This document shows positions 6,486 to 13,486 of a DNA stretch of 13,486 nt, piece by piece. Source of the stretch: Desulfobacterales bacterium (GTDB lineage Bacteria; Desulfobacterota; Dissulfuribacteria; Dissulfuribacterales; JAMONC01); NCBI GenBank assembly GCA_027066725.1, contig JAMONC010000117.1, forward strand, positions 1 through 13,486, given 5' to 3'. The notes below the pieces were generated by a model, which searched no databases, was not told the DNA's origin, and saw only the letters and a program-made list of their open reading frames with translations. The number at the start of each line of letters is the position of its first letter. Position 1 is the first letter of the stretch. Both the position numbers and the translations under genes were made by a program.

Positions 6486-6515
6486 CCACTTGCCTAATTG
6501 GCAGTGGGTTTTTTT
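6481..6515 (+). terminator. Second, tandem intrinsic terminator
   Basis: The left arm AAAACCCAC plus TGCC (6481-6489 and 6491-6494) pairs with GGCA plus GTGGGTTTT (6500-6512), with one bulged base (6490) and a 5-base loop. The T-run at 6509-6515 follows. The ribosome-binding site of the next gene begins only five bases later (6520-6526), leaving no room for a separate downstream promoter. Confidence 0.8.
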
Positions 6516-6538
6516 ATGTAAGGAGGGAAACGCTTATT

Positions 6539-7948
6539 ATGGCAAATAAGATATGCCCTGCATTAATTGTAAGTGCTTTTAAGGGAGGATCGGGAAAGAC
6601 CATTCTTTCTTTAGGACTTCTTGGTAGTCTTGCTAAAAAGGGATTTAAAATTGCTGTTTTTAAAAAGGGTCCTGATTATATAGATGCAAAATGGCTTGGT
6701 TTTGCAGCGGGTGCAGATTGTTATAATCTCGATCCATATCTAATGGATAAAAAGATAATTTGTGCTTCTTATCTTACACATATTAGAGATGCAGATATTG
6801 CTATTGTTGAAGGCAATAGAGGGCTTTATGATGGAGTAGATGAATTTGGAAGCTGTTCTACCGCTGAGCTTGCTAAGTTACTCAATCTACCAGTAGTATT
6901 AGTAATTGATTGCACCAAAATCACCCGTACAGTAGCAGCGTTGGTGCTTGGGTGTAAACTCTTTGATCAAGATGTAAATATATGTGGGTGTGTATTAAAT
7001 CAAGTAGCAAGACATAGACATGAATCTATAGTTACAAAGACAATAGAGCGTTATACAGATATAAAAGTTTTAGGGGCTTTACCTAGACTTAAACAAGATC
7101 CTTTACCCATGAGGCATTTAGGAGTTTTGCCTTGTGAAGAACATCCTAAGGCAAAAGAGGTATTAGAAGTAATTACAAAACTAGTTGAAGAAAATACAGA
7201 TATTAATGCACTTATAGATTCTGCTTCTTTAAATAAGGATATAGCTTGGCCTCTTACTACAGATTCTCTTTATCCTATCCCAGAAGATGGCTATTTAAGG
7301 CGAGTAAAAATAGGGATATTTCGTGATGCTGCATTTCAATTTTATTATCCAGAAAATTTTGAAGCCCTTAAAGCACAAGGAGCAGATCTCTATTTTTTGA
7401 ATGCATTTGAGACTGATGATATTTCTTTTTTAGATGCTTTATATATTGGTGGAGGCTTTCCTGAGACTCAAGCCTCACGTCTTATTGAAAGACAAGGGCT
7501 TTTTAAGGCAATAAAAGAGTTTGTAGAGCAAGGAAAACCAATATATGCAGAGTGTGGTGGTTTGATGTTCTTAGGGGAAAAGATTTCTTTTAAAGGTATA
7601 GACTATGATATGGTTGGGGTCTTCCCGTGGACATTTTCTGTAGGAAGACGTCCTCAAGGACATGGATATACAATTTTAGAAGTTGAAAAAGATAGTGGTT
7701 TTTATAAAAAAGGTGATATTATTAAAGGGCATGAGTTTCACTATTCTAAACCAATTAATTTGGAAGAAAAAAAAGATAATGTAGTTTTTACCTGTAAGGT
7801 AAAGAGAGGACATGGTTTTGATGGTAGAGTTGAAGGCGCACTATATAAAAATGTTTTTGGTACTTATACACATATCCATGCTCTTTCAAAGCCTTGTTGG
7901 GCAAGGAGATTTATCGAACTAGCCCTTAAAATAAGGGGTAATTCTTAG
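6539..7948 (+). CDS. dsrN: CbiA/DsrN-family glutamine amidotransferase, probable sirohaem amidase DsrN
   Basis: The 469-residue enzyme has the CbiA architecture. It opens with an ATP-binding dethiobiotin-synthetase-like domain: P-loop SAFKGGSGKT at 12-21, then FKKGPDYIDAKWL. A C-terminal class I glutaminase domain follows, with LYIGGGFPETQA, the nucleophile C339 in YAECGGLMFL, and the THIHA histidines H445/H447. Family members amidate tetrapyrrole carboxylates using glutamine and ATP. CbiA acts on cobyrinic acid for B12; DsrN converts sirohaem to its amide for dissimilatory sulfite reductase. I favour DsrN because the gene directly follows dsrP, the position it holds in Allochromatium. No other B12 gene is nearby, and FKKGPDYID-x-x-W differs from the FKVGPDYIDP-x-x-H I recall for B12 enzymes. 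AAGGAGG at 6520-6526 supports the ATG. The substrate remains an inference. Confidence 0.75.
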   Translation: MANKICPALIVSAFKGGSGKTILSLGLLGSLAKKGFKIAVFKKGPDYIDAKWLGFAAGADCYNLDPYLMDKKIICASYLTHIRDADIAIVEGNRGLYDGVDEFGSCSTAELAKLLNLPVVLVIDCTKITRTVAALVLGCKLFDQDVNICGCVLNQVARHRHESIVTKTIERYTDIKVLGALPRLKQDPLPMRHLGVLPCEEHPKAKEVLEVITKLVEENTDINALIDSASLNKDIAWPLTTDSLYPIPEDGYLRRVKIGIFRDAAFQFYYPENFEALKAQGADLYFLNAFETDDISFLDALYIGGGFPETQASRLIERQGLFKAIKEFVEQGKPIYAECGGLMFLGEKISFKGIDYDMVGVFPWTFSVGRRPQGHGYTILEVEKDSGFYKKGDIIKGHEFHYSKPINLEEKKDNVVFTCKVKRGHGFDGRVEGALYKNVFGTYTHIHALSKPCWARRFIELALKIRGNS

Positions 7949-7962
7949 ATAGAAAAAACTAA

Positions 7963-7977
7963 ATAATAAGTTATTAT
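7963..7977. repeat. AT-rich inverted repeat between dsrN and mpl
   Basis: ATAATAA and TTATTAT are perfect 7-base inverted arms around a single G (7970), midway in the 66-base gap between the two genes. A TATAAA lies just downstream (7987-7992) but has no matching -35. It could be an operator, or chance in AT-rich DNA. No terminator is visible in this gap, so mpl may be partly read from dsrN. Confidence 0.25.
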
Positions 7978-8014
7978 ATATCTCATTATAAAAAACTGAT
8001 TTGAGAGTTATAAA

Positions 8015-9475
8015 ATGAAAGGTATGAACGAGCAGGGTTTTAGAGACCCTAAAAAACCTTTACCTCCTAAGGGATCAAGGATTCATTTACTTGGTATTTG
8101 TGGCACTGGAATGTGTGCACTTGCTGGAATCCTTAAACAGATGGGGTTTAATGTTACAGGTTCTGATGAAAATCTTTATCCACCAATGTCTGATTTGCTC
8201 AGACGTTTAAATATTGATGTTTTTAAGGGTTATGATCCCTCTAATCTTGATAATCCAGAGCCAATTCTAGCCATTATTGGAAATGTTATTAGAAAAGATA
8301 ATCCAGAAGCGCAAGCTGTTTTTAAAAGAGAAATACCTTACATGTCTTTTCCTCAAGCAATAGCACATTTTTGCCTTGAGACTAGGGTGCCATTGGTAGT
8401 TGCAGGTACTCATGGTAAGACTACTACCACTAGCATGCTTGTCTCTATACTAAGGGCAGATAGTTGGCGTCCTGGTTTTATGGCAGGTGGGCTCTTAAGA
8501 CTTACTGGTACAGGGTTTGATTTTGGTGAGCCTCCTTGGTTTGTAATAGAAGGGGATGAATATGGTTCCGCATTTTTTGATAAGCAGCCTAAGTTTATGC
8601 ATTATAAGCCAGAGGCAGTAATACTTACAAGCCTTGAATTTGATCATGCGGATATATATAAGGATATGAAATCTCTTATTGAAGCCTTTCAAAAATTAGT
8701 TAGACAGATACCTTCTACAGGACTGCTTGCTGCATGTATAGATTGGCCTGGAGTTTGTGAAGTGATAAAGGCAGCTCCTTGCTGGGTTATGACCTATGGT
8801 ACAAGGCCGGATGCCCAGTGGCGTTTTGAAGATTTAAGGACTAATAAGGATGGATCAACATTTACAGTTTATTATCTAAACAAGTTATGGGGGGAGATAA
8901 AAACTCCTCTTATTGGTGAACATAATGCAGTAAATGCTCTTGGTGTAATAGCACTTTCTCATTGGTTAGGAGTGATGCCTGATGCGGTTTTAGAAGGATT
9001 AGCAAATTGTCATGGTGTAAAAAGACGCCAAGAGCTTTTAGGTGAGATAAATGGTATATCAGTTATAGATGATTTTGCTCATCATCCAACAGCAGTTAGA
9101 GAAACTTTAAAGGCAATAAGATCTTCTTATAGGCCTAAAAGGCTTGTTGCTGCTTTTGAACCAAGGACAAATACTAGTAGGCGTTCTATCTTTCAAAATT
9201 CTTATGTAGATGCTCTATCAAATGCCGATCTTATATTTGTTAGAGAAGTACCAAATCCAGAAAAAGCCCCTGAAGGAGATAGGTTCTCCTCTCCTAAACT
9301 TGTAGATGATTTAAAAGAAAAGGGGAAAGAGGCATACCTGGGCAAGGATGGTATCCAACTGTGTAACATGATGGTAGAGAAACTTTTACCAGGAGATGTT
9401 GTTGTTATACTGTCAAATGGTCCTTTTGAGGGGCTTAGTTCTTGTCTTTTAGAAAAATTAAAAGAAAAATCCTAA
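8015..9475 (+). CDS. mpl: Mpl, UDP-MurNAc:L-Ala-gamma-D-Glu-meso-DAP ligase
   Basis: This cytoplasmic Mur-family ligase reattaches recycled murein tripeptide to UDP-MurNAc using ATP. The 486-residue protein has an N-terminal nucleotide-binding motif (HLLGICGTGM at 24-33), the YPPMSDLLRR segment typical of Mpl rather than MurC, the ATP-binding GTHGKTT at 131-137, and EFDHADIYKD. It ends with the C-terminal Mur domain, including HGVKRRQELLG and DDFAHHPTAVRETL. The Mpl-type sequence EGDEY-x-x-AFFDK-x-x-KFMHY excludes plain MurC. Residue 184 in that motif is Gly where the E. coli Mpl (DEYD) and MurC (DESD) have Asp. The ATG follows GAGAG (8003-8007) by 7 bases. It implies meso-diaminopimelate peptidoglycan, as in Gram-negative bacteria. 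The gene is followed 24 bases later by tgt. Confidence 0.88.
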   Translation: MKGMNEQGFRDPKKPLPPKGSRIHLLGICGTGMCALAGILKQMGFNVTGSDENLYPPMSDLLRRLNIDVFKGYDPSNLDNPEPILAIIGNVIRKDNPEAQAVFKREIPYMSFPQAIAHFCLETRVPLVVAGTHGKTTTTSMLVSILRADSWRPGFMAGGLLRLTGTGFDFGEPPWFVIEGDEYGSAFFDKQPKFMHYKPEAVILTSLEFDHADIYKDMKSLIEAFQKLVRQIPSTGLLAACIDWPGVCEVIKAAPCWVMTYGTRPDAQWRFEDLRTNKDGSTFTVYYLNKLWGEIKTPLIGEHNAVNALGVIALSHWLGVMPDAVLEGLANCHGVKRRQELLGEINGISVIDDFAHHPTAVRETLKAIRSSYRPKRLVAAFEPRTNTSRRSIFQNSYVDALSNADLIFVREVPNPEKAPEGDRFSSPKLVDDLKEKGKEAYLGKDGIQLCNMMVEKLLPGDVVVILSNGPFEGLSSCLLEKLKEKS

Positions 9476-9499
9476 GTTAATAAGAGGTAGTCTAGATAG

Positions 9500-10603
9500 G
9501 TGTCTTTTAAGGTTATAAAAAGATCTCCAGATTCTAAAGCAAGGCTAGGGCTTTTAAAGACATTTCATGGAGAAATTGAAACTCCTGCCTTTATGCCAGT
9601 AGGTACACAGGCTACTGTAAAGTCTTTAAGTCCTGATGATCTTATTAATTGTGGTGCTCAAATTATTCTCTCTAATACTTATCACCTTTATTTAAGGCCA
9701 GGACATGAGCTTATAAGAGATTTTGGAGGCCTTCATAAGTTTATGTCTTGGGATCTACCTATATTGACAGATAGTGGTGGGTTTCAAGTATATAGTTTAG
9801 CTCCTCTTTCAAAAATAAAAGAAGGTGGTGTAGAATTTAGATCTCATATAGACGGTTCATCCCATTTTTTTTCTCCTGAGAAGGTTATTTATATACAAGA
9901 ATGCCTAGGTTCAGATATAATGATGTGTTTAGATGTATGTCTTCCTTATCCATCAAGGGAGGAAGAAGTCTCTTGGGCAGTAGAGCTTACAACAAGATGG
10001 GGGAGAAGAAGTCTAGAAGCAAGGACTAGAAATGAACTTTTACTCTTTGCTATAATACAAGGAGGTATGTATAAAAAGTGGCGAGAAAAAAGTGCTATTG
10101 ATTTGCTATCTTATGATTTTGATGGATATGCCATAGGTGGACTTAGTGTTGGAGAACCAAAAGAAGTTATGCTTTCTGTGATAGATTATACAAGACCTAT
10201 GATCCCAGATAAATATCCAGTATATGTTATGGGTGTTGGCACCCCTGAAGATCTAGTAGAATGTGTTGCAAGGGGTGTAGATATGTTTGATTGTGTTCTT
10301 CCTACTAGGAATGCTAGAAATGGTATGTTATTTACTTCTTTTGGTAAGCTTGTTATAAAGAATGCCTGTTATAAGAATGATCCAAGGCCTATAGATCCAG
10401 ATTGTGACTGTTATACATGTCGCAATTTTTCTAGGGCCTATTTGAGGCATTTATATGTTTCAAGGGAACTTTTGGCATATCGTTTAAATACGATACATAA
10501 CATTTATTATTTTTTAAATCTTGTTAAACAAATGCGTCAAGCTATAAAAGATGGTAATTTTGAAAAATTTAGACAAAGTTTTTACAAAAGAAGGGAGAGT
10601 TAA
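9500..10603 (+). CDS. tgt: Queuine/preQ1 tRNA-guanine transglycosylase
   Basis: Bacterial Tgt exchanges guanine 34 of GUN-anticodon tRNAs for preQ1, the first tRNA-level step towards queuosine. The 367-residue TIM-barrel protein carries the substrate-binding Asp D91 in TDSGGFQV and the nucleophile D264 in FDCVLPTRNARNG. Its zinc site is C302, C304, C307 and H333; these and D264 fall at the E. coli residue numbers. FIIQGG-type (FAIIQGGMY) and YAIGGLSVGEP motifs are also present. Translation starts with GTG at 9500, placing MSFKVIKRSPDSKARLG at the usual N-terminus; AAGAGG at 9482-9487 is a rather distant ribosome-binding site. yajC starts three bases after the stop, the tgt-yajC pairing known from many proteobacteria. 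Confidence 0.96.
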   Translation: MSFKVIKRSPDSKARLGLLKTFHGEIETPAFMPVGTQATVKSLSPDDLINCGAQIILSNTYHLYLRPGHELIRDFGGLHKFMSWDLPILTDSGGFQVYSLAPLSKIKEGGVEFRSHIDGSSHFFSPEKVIYIQECLGSDIMMCLDVCLPYPSREEEVSWAVELTTRWGRRSLEARTRNELLLFAIIQGGMYKKWREKSAIDLLSYDFDGYAIGGLSVGEPKEVMLSVIDYTRPMIPDKYPVYVMGVGTPEDLVECVARGVDMFDCVLPTRNARNGMLFTSFGKLVIKNACYKNDPRPIDPDCDCYTCRNFSRAYLRHLYVSRELLAYRLNTIHNIYYFLNLVKQMRQAIKDGNFEKFRQSFYKRRES

Positions 10604-10606
10604 GTT

Positions 10607-10975
10607 ATGTTTGATCATTTATTCTCATTAGCAACAGCTTATGCAATGGGAGCACCACCAAAGGGTGCTGATGCCGGGGCAGCAAATCCAATTATTTCTT
10701 TTTTGCCTCTTATTTTAATTTTTGCCATTTTTTACTTTTTGTTGATAAGACCTCAACAAAAAAGGGCAAAACAACATAAGCAGTTTCTTGAGAACCTAAA
10801 ACGAGGTGATGAAGTAATGACTTCAGGGGGCCTCATTGGTAGAATTACCGGAATTACTGATCAAGTTGTAACCCTTGAAGTTGCTGACAACACCAGAGTA
10901 AAAGTAGTAAAAGCACACCTTGTTGGACCTGCTCCTGGCAAAGGAGGTTCAGAAAGCTGTGCAACAGGTTCTTGA
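10607..10975 (+). CDS. yajC: YajC, Sec translocase accessory subunit
   Basis: YajC is a small single-pass inner-membrane protein that associates with SecDF-YidC in protein export. The 122-residue product has a short Ala/Gly-rich N-terminus, one transmembrane helix (about 29-47, ending FLLIRPQQKRAKQHK, the family signature), then a small cytoplasmic beta domain with LKRGDEVMTSGGLIGRI and a basic VKVVKAHL strand. The C-terminal tail is Gly/Ser-rich. The ATG follows GGGAGAG by 9 bases and tgt by 3 bases, so they are cotranscribed. secD and secF, which usually come next, are absent; instead a terminator and the convergent rpoC follow. Confidence 0.94.
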   Translation: MFDHLFSLATAYAMGAPPKGADAGAANPIISFLPLILIFAIFYFLLIRPQQKRAKQHKQFLENLKRGDEVMTSGGLIGRITGITDQVVTLEVADNTRVKVVKAHLVGPAPGKGGSESCATGS

Positions 10976-11015
10976 GTAGTTAGATAAATACCTTGTATAG
11001 GTGTATTTAAGGATT

Positions 11016-11059
11016 AAAAAAAAGGGAGTATTGAAAAGATACTCAATACTCCCTTTTAT
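11016..11059. terminator. Bidirectional terminator between yajC and rpoC
   Basis: A perfect 11-bp stem (11024-11034 with 11043-11053) encloses an 8-base loop. Flanking A (11016-11023) and T (11054-11057) tracts extend the stem to about 15 bp and give a U-run in both directions. It lies midway between the two convergent genes and can end both the tgt-yajC and rpoC transcripts. Confidence 0.88.
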
Positions 11060-11081
11060 ATCTCTTTTTTATTTTTTAGTT

Positions 11082-13486
11082 TCAGCGACGCTCAACTGTA
11101 CGAGAGCGACTTTTTTCTTTTTGTTCATAGTAAACTCTACCAGTACCAGCAGGAATGAGTCTACCCATAATTACATTTTCTTTAAGGCCTCTCAAATAAT
11201 CTACCTTACCTGCAATGGCTGCATCGGTTAAGACCTTTGTAGTTTCTTGGAATGATGCAGCAGAGATAAAGCTTTCAGTAGAAAGTGCAGCCCTTGTAAT
11301 TCCAAGGATCATAGGCTCTGCTGTCGCAGGTTTTCCACCTTCTCTTAATATCCTTTCGTTTTCCTCTTCAAATTTATATGTCTCAACCTGCTCACCTAGC
11401 ATGAACATAGAGTCACCAACATCAGTTATTCTTACTTTTCTAAGCATTTGACGAACAATTATCTCAATATGTTTATCGTTTATTTTAACACCCTGAAGTC
11501 TGTAGACCTCTTGGATTTCATTAACTAAATAGCTTGCAAGGGCCTTAATACCTTTAACCCTTAAAATATCATGAGGATCAATAACACCATCCATTAAGGG
11601 TTCGCCTGCACGTACATAATCTCCTTCATGAACATTTATGTGTTTGCCCCGTGGTATCAAGTATTCTTTAGGCTCACCAACTTCAGGTGTTATTATGATT
11701 CTACGTTTACCTTTTACATCTTTACCAAAGGAGACAACACCATCAATTTCAGAGATAATAGCTTTATCCTTTGGTTTTCTAACTTCAAATAATTCAGCTA
11801 CCCTTGGAAGACCGCCTGTAATATCTTTGGTCTTTGTTGTTTCACGTGGGATTTTAGCAAGGATTTGCCCTGCCTCAACATGATCTCCTTCATTTACTAC
11901 TAAAATAGCACCTACAGGAAGTAGATATCTTGCTTCACCTTTTCCACTTGGAAGTTTGGCAGTTCTTCCTCTTTCATCCTTAATCGATATTCTTGGCCTA
12001 TAGTCTGTTTGTTTATACTGTATAACTGCACGAGAGGCTTTTCCTGTAATTGGATCCACCTTTTCTTGGATTGTAACACCTTCTATTAAGTCTCCAAACT
12101 TTACTGTTCCACTTACTTCTGTAAGGATTGGAATTGTAAATGGATCCCATTCAGCTAATTTTTGTCCGCCTTCTACCTGTGCACCATCTTCAACAAGAAG
12201 TTCTGCACCATAAATGACAGGATATTTCTCTTTTTCTCTTCCATCAGGGGCAATAATTACAATTTCACCATTTCTATTTAATGTAACAAGGCGTCCAGCA
12301 GGGTTTCTAACCGCATGAATATTTCTATATTTTACAGTACCTGCACCACGGCAGCGAATTTCTGCCTGTTCAATTTTACCACTTGCAGTACCACCTATGT
12401 GGAAGGTACGCATTGTAAGCTGAGTACCAGGCTCACCAATAGATTCAGCAGCTATAATTCCAACTGCTTCTCCTAAAGTTACCATTCTACCACGAGAAAG
12501 GTCTCTACCATAACACTTTGCACATACTCCGTATCTGCTTCTACATGTAAGAACTGATCTTATCTCTACACTTGAAATACCTGCTTCTTCAATCTTTCTA
12601 ACACCTTCTTCATCTATTTCTTCATTAGCAGCTACTAGTACTTCACCTGTTACAGGATCAACTATATCATTTAAGGCAACACGGCCTAGTATTCTATCGC
12701 CCATGCGCTGGATGATCTCTCCACCTTCCATAAGGTGTCCCATTTCTATACCATCAATTGTACCACAGTCTTCCTCTGTAATAGTAGAATCCTGAGCAAC
12801 ATCTACAAGTCTTCTAGTAAGATATCCAGAGTTTGCTGTCTTAAGTGCTGTATCAGCTAGACCTTTTCGTGCACCGTGTGTAGAGATAAAGTATTCAAGA
12901 ACGCTTAATCCCTCACGGAAGTTTGCCTTAATAGGAGTTTCAATGATTTCGCCAGAGGGTTTTGCCATAAGACCGCGCATTCCAGCAAGCTGTCTTATCT
13001 GGTCTTTACTACCTCTGGCTCCAGAATCTGCCATAATAAAAATTGGATTAAAGCTTGGTGTAGTAATTACTTTACCATCTGGACTTCTATGATACTCAAC
13101 AGAGATCTCCTCCATCATTTCTTTGGCAACTTCATCTGTTGCCCTTGTCCATATATCAATAACCTTGTTATATCTTTCACCTTGAGTGATAAGTCCTTCT
13201 TCATATTGCTTCCATATCTTTTCTACTTCTTCCTGGGCTTTTTCTAATATCTCTTCTTTTCTTACAGGGATAACCATGTTATTAATTCCAATTGAAATCC
13301 CTGCAATTGTGGCAAATCTATAGCCCATATCTTTCATACGGTCTGCAAAGATGACCGTTTTTTTAGCACCAGCAAGTCTATAAGACATATCAATTAATTT
13401 TGCCAAATCTTTTTTCCTCATGGGCTTATTAATTGCCTCAAAAGGAACTTCATCTGGCAATATATCTGAGAGAAGGACTCTTCCTA
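11082..13486 (-). CDS. rpoC: RNA polymerase beta' subunit, C-terminal part (5' end outside window)
   Basis: The open frame enters from the right edge (first residues GRVLLSDILPDEVPFE) and encodes the last 800 or so residues of beta'. It covers the region from the secondary-channel/funnel helices to the C-terminus. Visible landmarks are the funnel and bridge-helix region (DSGARGSKDQIRQLAGMRGLM, then the IETPIKANFREGLSVLEYF helix), the trigger loop (LADTALKTANSGYLTRRLVD), and the second zinc site, with one Cys in EEDCGTIDG and three in CRSRYGVCAKC. GEPGTQLTMRTFHIGG and a C-terminal SAASFQETTKVL region also appear. A large lineage insertion lies between FHIGGTAS and GGLPRVAELFEVRKP, as in proteobacterial beta'. 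The TTG at 13458-13460 is internal, not a start. The gene converges on yajC with no rpsL/rpsG downstream. Confidence 0.97.
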   Translation of the reverse strand, partial: GRVLLSDILPDEVPFEAINKPMRKKDLAKLIDMSYRLAGAKKTVIFADRMKDMGYRFATIAGISIGINNMVIPVRKEEILEKAQEEVEKIWKQYEEGLITQGERYNKVIDIWTRATDEVAKEMMEEISVEYHRSPDGKVITTPSFNPIFIMADSGARGSKDQIRQLAGMRGLMAKPSGEIIETPIKANFREGLSVLEYFISTHGARKGLADTALKTANSGYLTRRLVDVAQDSTITEEDCGTIDGIEMGHLMEGGEIIQRMGDRILGRVALNDIVDPVTGEVLVAANEEIDEEGVRKIEEAGISSVEIRSVLTCRSRYGVCAKCYGRDLSRGRMVTLGEAVGIIAAESIGEPGTQLTMRTFHIGGTASGKIEQAEIRCRGAGTVKYRNIHAVRNPAGRLVTLNRNGEIVIIAPDGREKEKYPVIYGAELLVEDGAQVEGGQKLAEWDPFTIPILTEVSGTVKFGDLIEGVTIQEKVDPITGKASRAVIQYKQTDYRPRISIKDERGRTAKLPSGKGEARYLLPVGAILVVNEGDHVEAGQILAKIPRETTKTKDITGGLPRVAELFEVRKPKDKAIISEIDGVVSFGKDVKGKRRIIITPEVGEPKEYLIPRGKHINVHEGDYVRAGEPLMDGVIDPHDILRVKGIKALASYLVNEIQEVYRLQGVKINDKHIEIIVRQMLRKVRITDVGDSMFMLGEQVETYKFEEENERILREGGKPATAEPMILGITRAALSTESFISAASFQETTKVLTDAAIAGKVDYLRGLKENVIMGRLIPAGTGRVYYEQKEKSRSRTVERR

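Noticed and set aside
11001..11231. Plus-strand open frame of 76 codons after yajC
   Set aside because: It runs straight through the bidirectional terminator and into the antisense of rpoC, starts at a GTG without a ribosome-binding site, and its product looks like low-complexity hydrophobic translation.
11215..11883. Plus-strand open frames inside rpoC (11215-11451, 11638-11883)
   Set aside because: They are antisense to a highly conserved rpoC region; their sequences simply reflect the complementary codons.
1..13486. tRNA, rRNA, CRISPR array, insertion sequence or prophage signs
   Set aside because: Looked for across the window; no transposase or integrase frame, no terminal repeats with target duplications, no cloverleaf and no regular repeat-spacer pattern was seen.

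Overview
The window is low-GC bacterial DNA dominated by one sulfite/sulfate-respiration locus, dsrMKJOP, followed by a CbiA-family amidotransferase (best read as dsrN) and ordinary housekeeping genes. The dsr membrane complex, Mpl, YajC and a proteobacterial-type RNA polymerase beta' tail point to a Gram-negative, dissimilatory sulfur-metabolising anaerobe, most likely a low-GC, possibly thermophilic, member of Desulfobacterota/Thermodesulfobacteriota. No dsrL lies between dsrK and dsrJ, where sulfur-oxidising purple bacteria have it, so a reductive or disproportionating lifestyle is favoured. dsrAB and dsrC are not in the window. The organism assignment is inference.

Layout. 1-101: a short control region with a candidate promoter overlapped by an inverted repeat. 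102-332: a 76-residue cysteine-rich, zinc-ribbon-like protein of unknown function. 333-745: an AT-rich non-coding leader with a strong sigma70-type promoter (TTGACA-N17-TATAGA), a long imperfect inverted repeat, a second candidate promoter and a perfect 12-bp palindrome. 746-6428: a tightly packed operon of an RsbRD-N-like gene followed by dsrM, dsrK, dsrJ, dsrO and dsrP. It is closed by two consecutive intrinsic terminators. 6539-7948: the dsrN/cbiA-like gene, whose ribosome-binding site starts only five bases after the second terminator's T-run. 8015-10975: mpl, tgt and yajC. 11024-11053: a bidirectional terminator. 11082-13486: the 3' two-thirds of rpoC on the minus strand, running off the right edge.

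How the genes work together. DsrM (membrane dihaem b) and DsrK (HdrD-like FeS subunit) form the quinone/thiol-disulfide half of the complex. DsrJ (trihaem c), DsrO (Tat-exported ferredoxin-like) and DsrP (NrfD-type membrane subunit) form the periplasmic/membrane half. Together they move electrons between the quinone pool and DsrC trisulfide. DsrN would amidate the sirohaem used by DsrAB. mpl (murein recycling), tgt (tRNA queuosine) and yajC (Sec accessory) are unrelated housekeeping genes.

The proteins are largely recognisable, so I see no wholly new multi-gene system. The least explained parts are regulatory: the structured leader before the RsbRD-N gene, and the cramped dsrP-dsrN junction where a promoter may be woven into the terminators. 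The small zinc-ribbon protein and the stand-alone RsbRD-N protein are the least characterised gene products.
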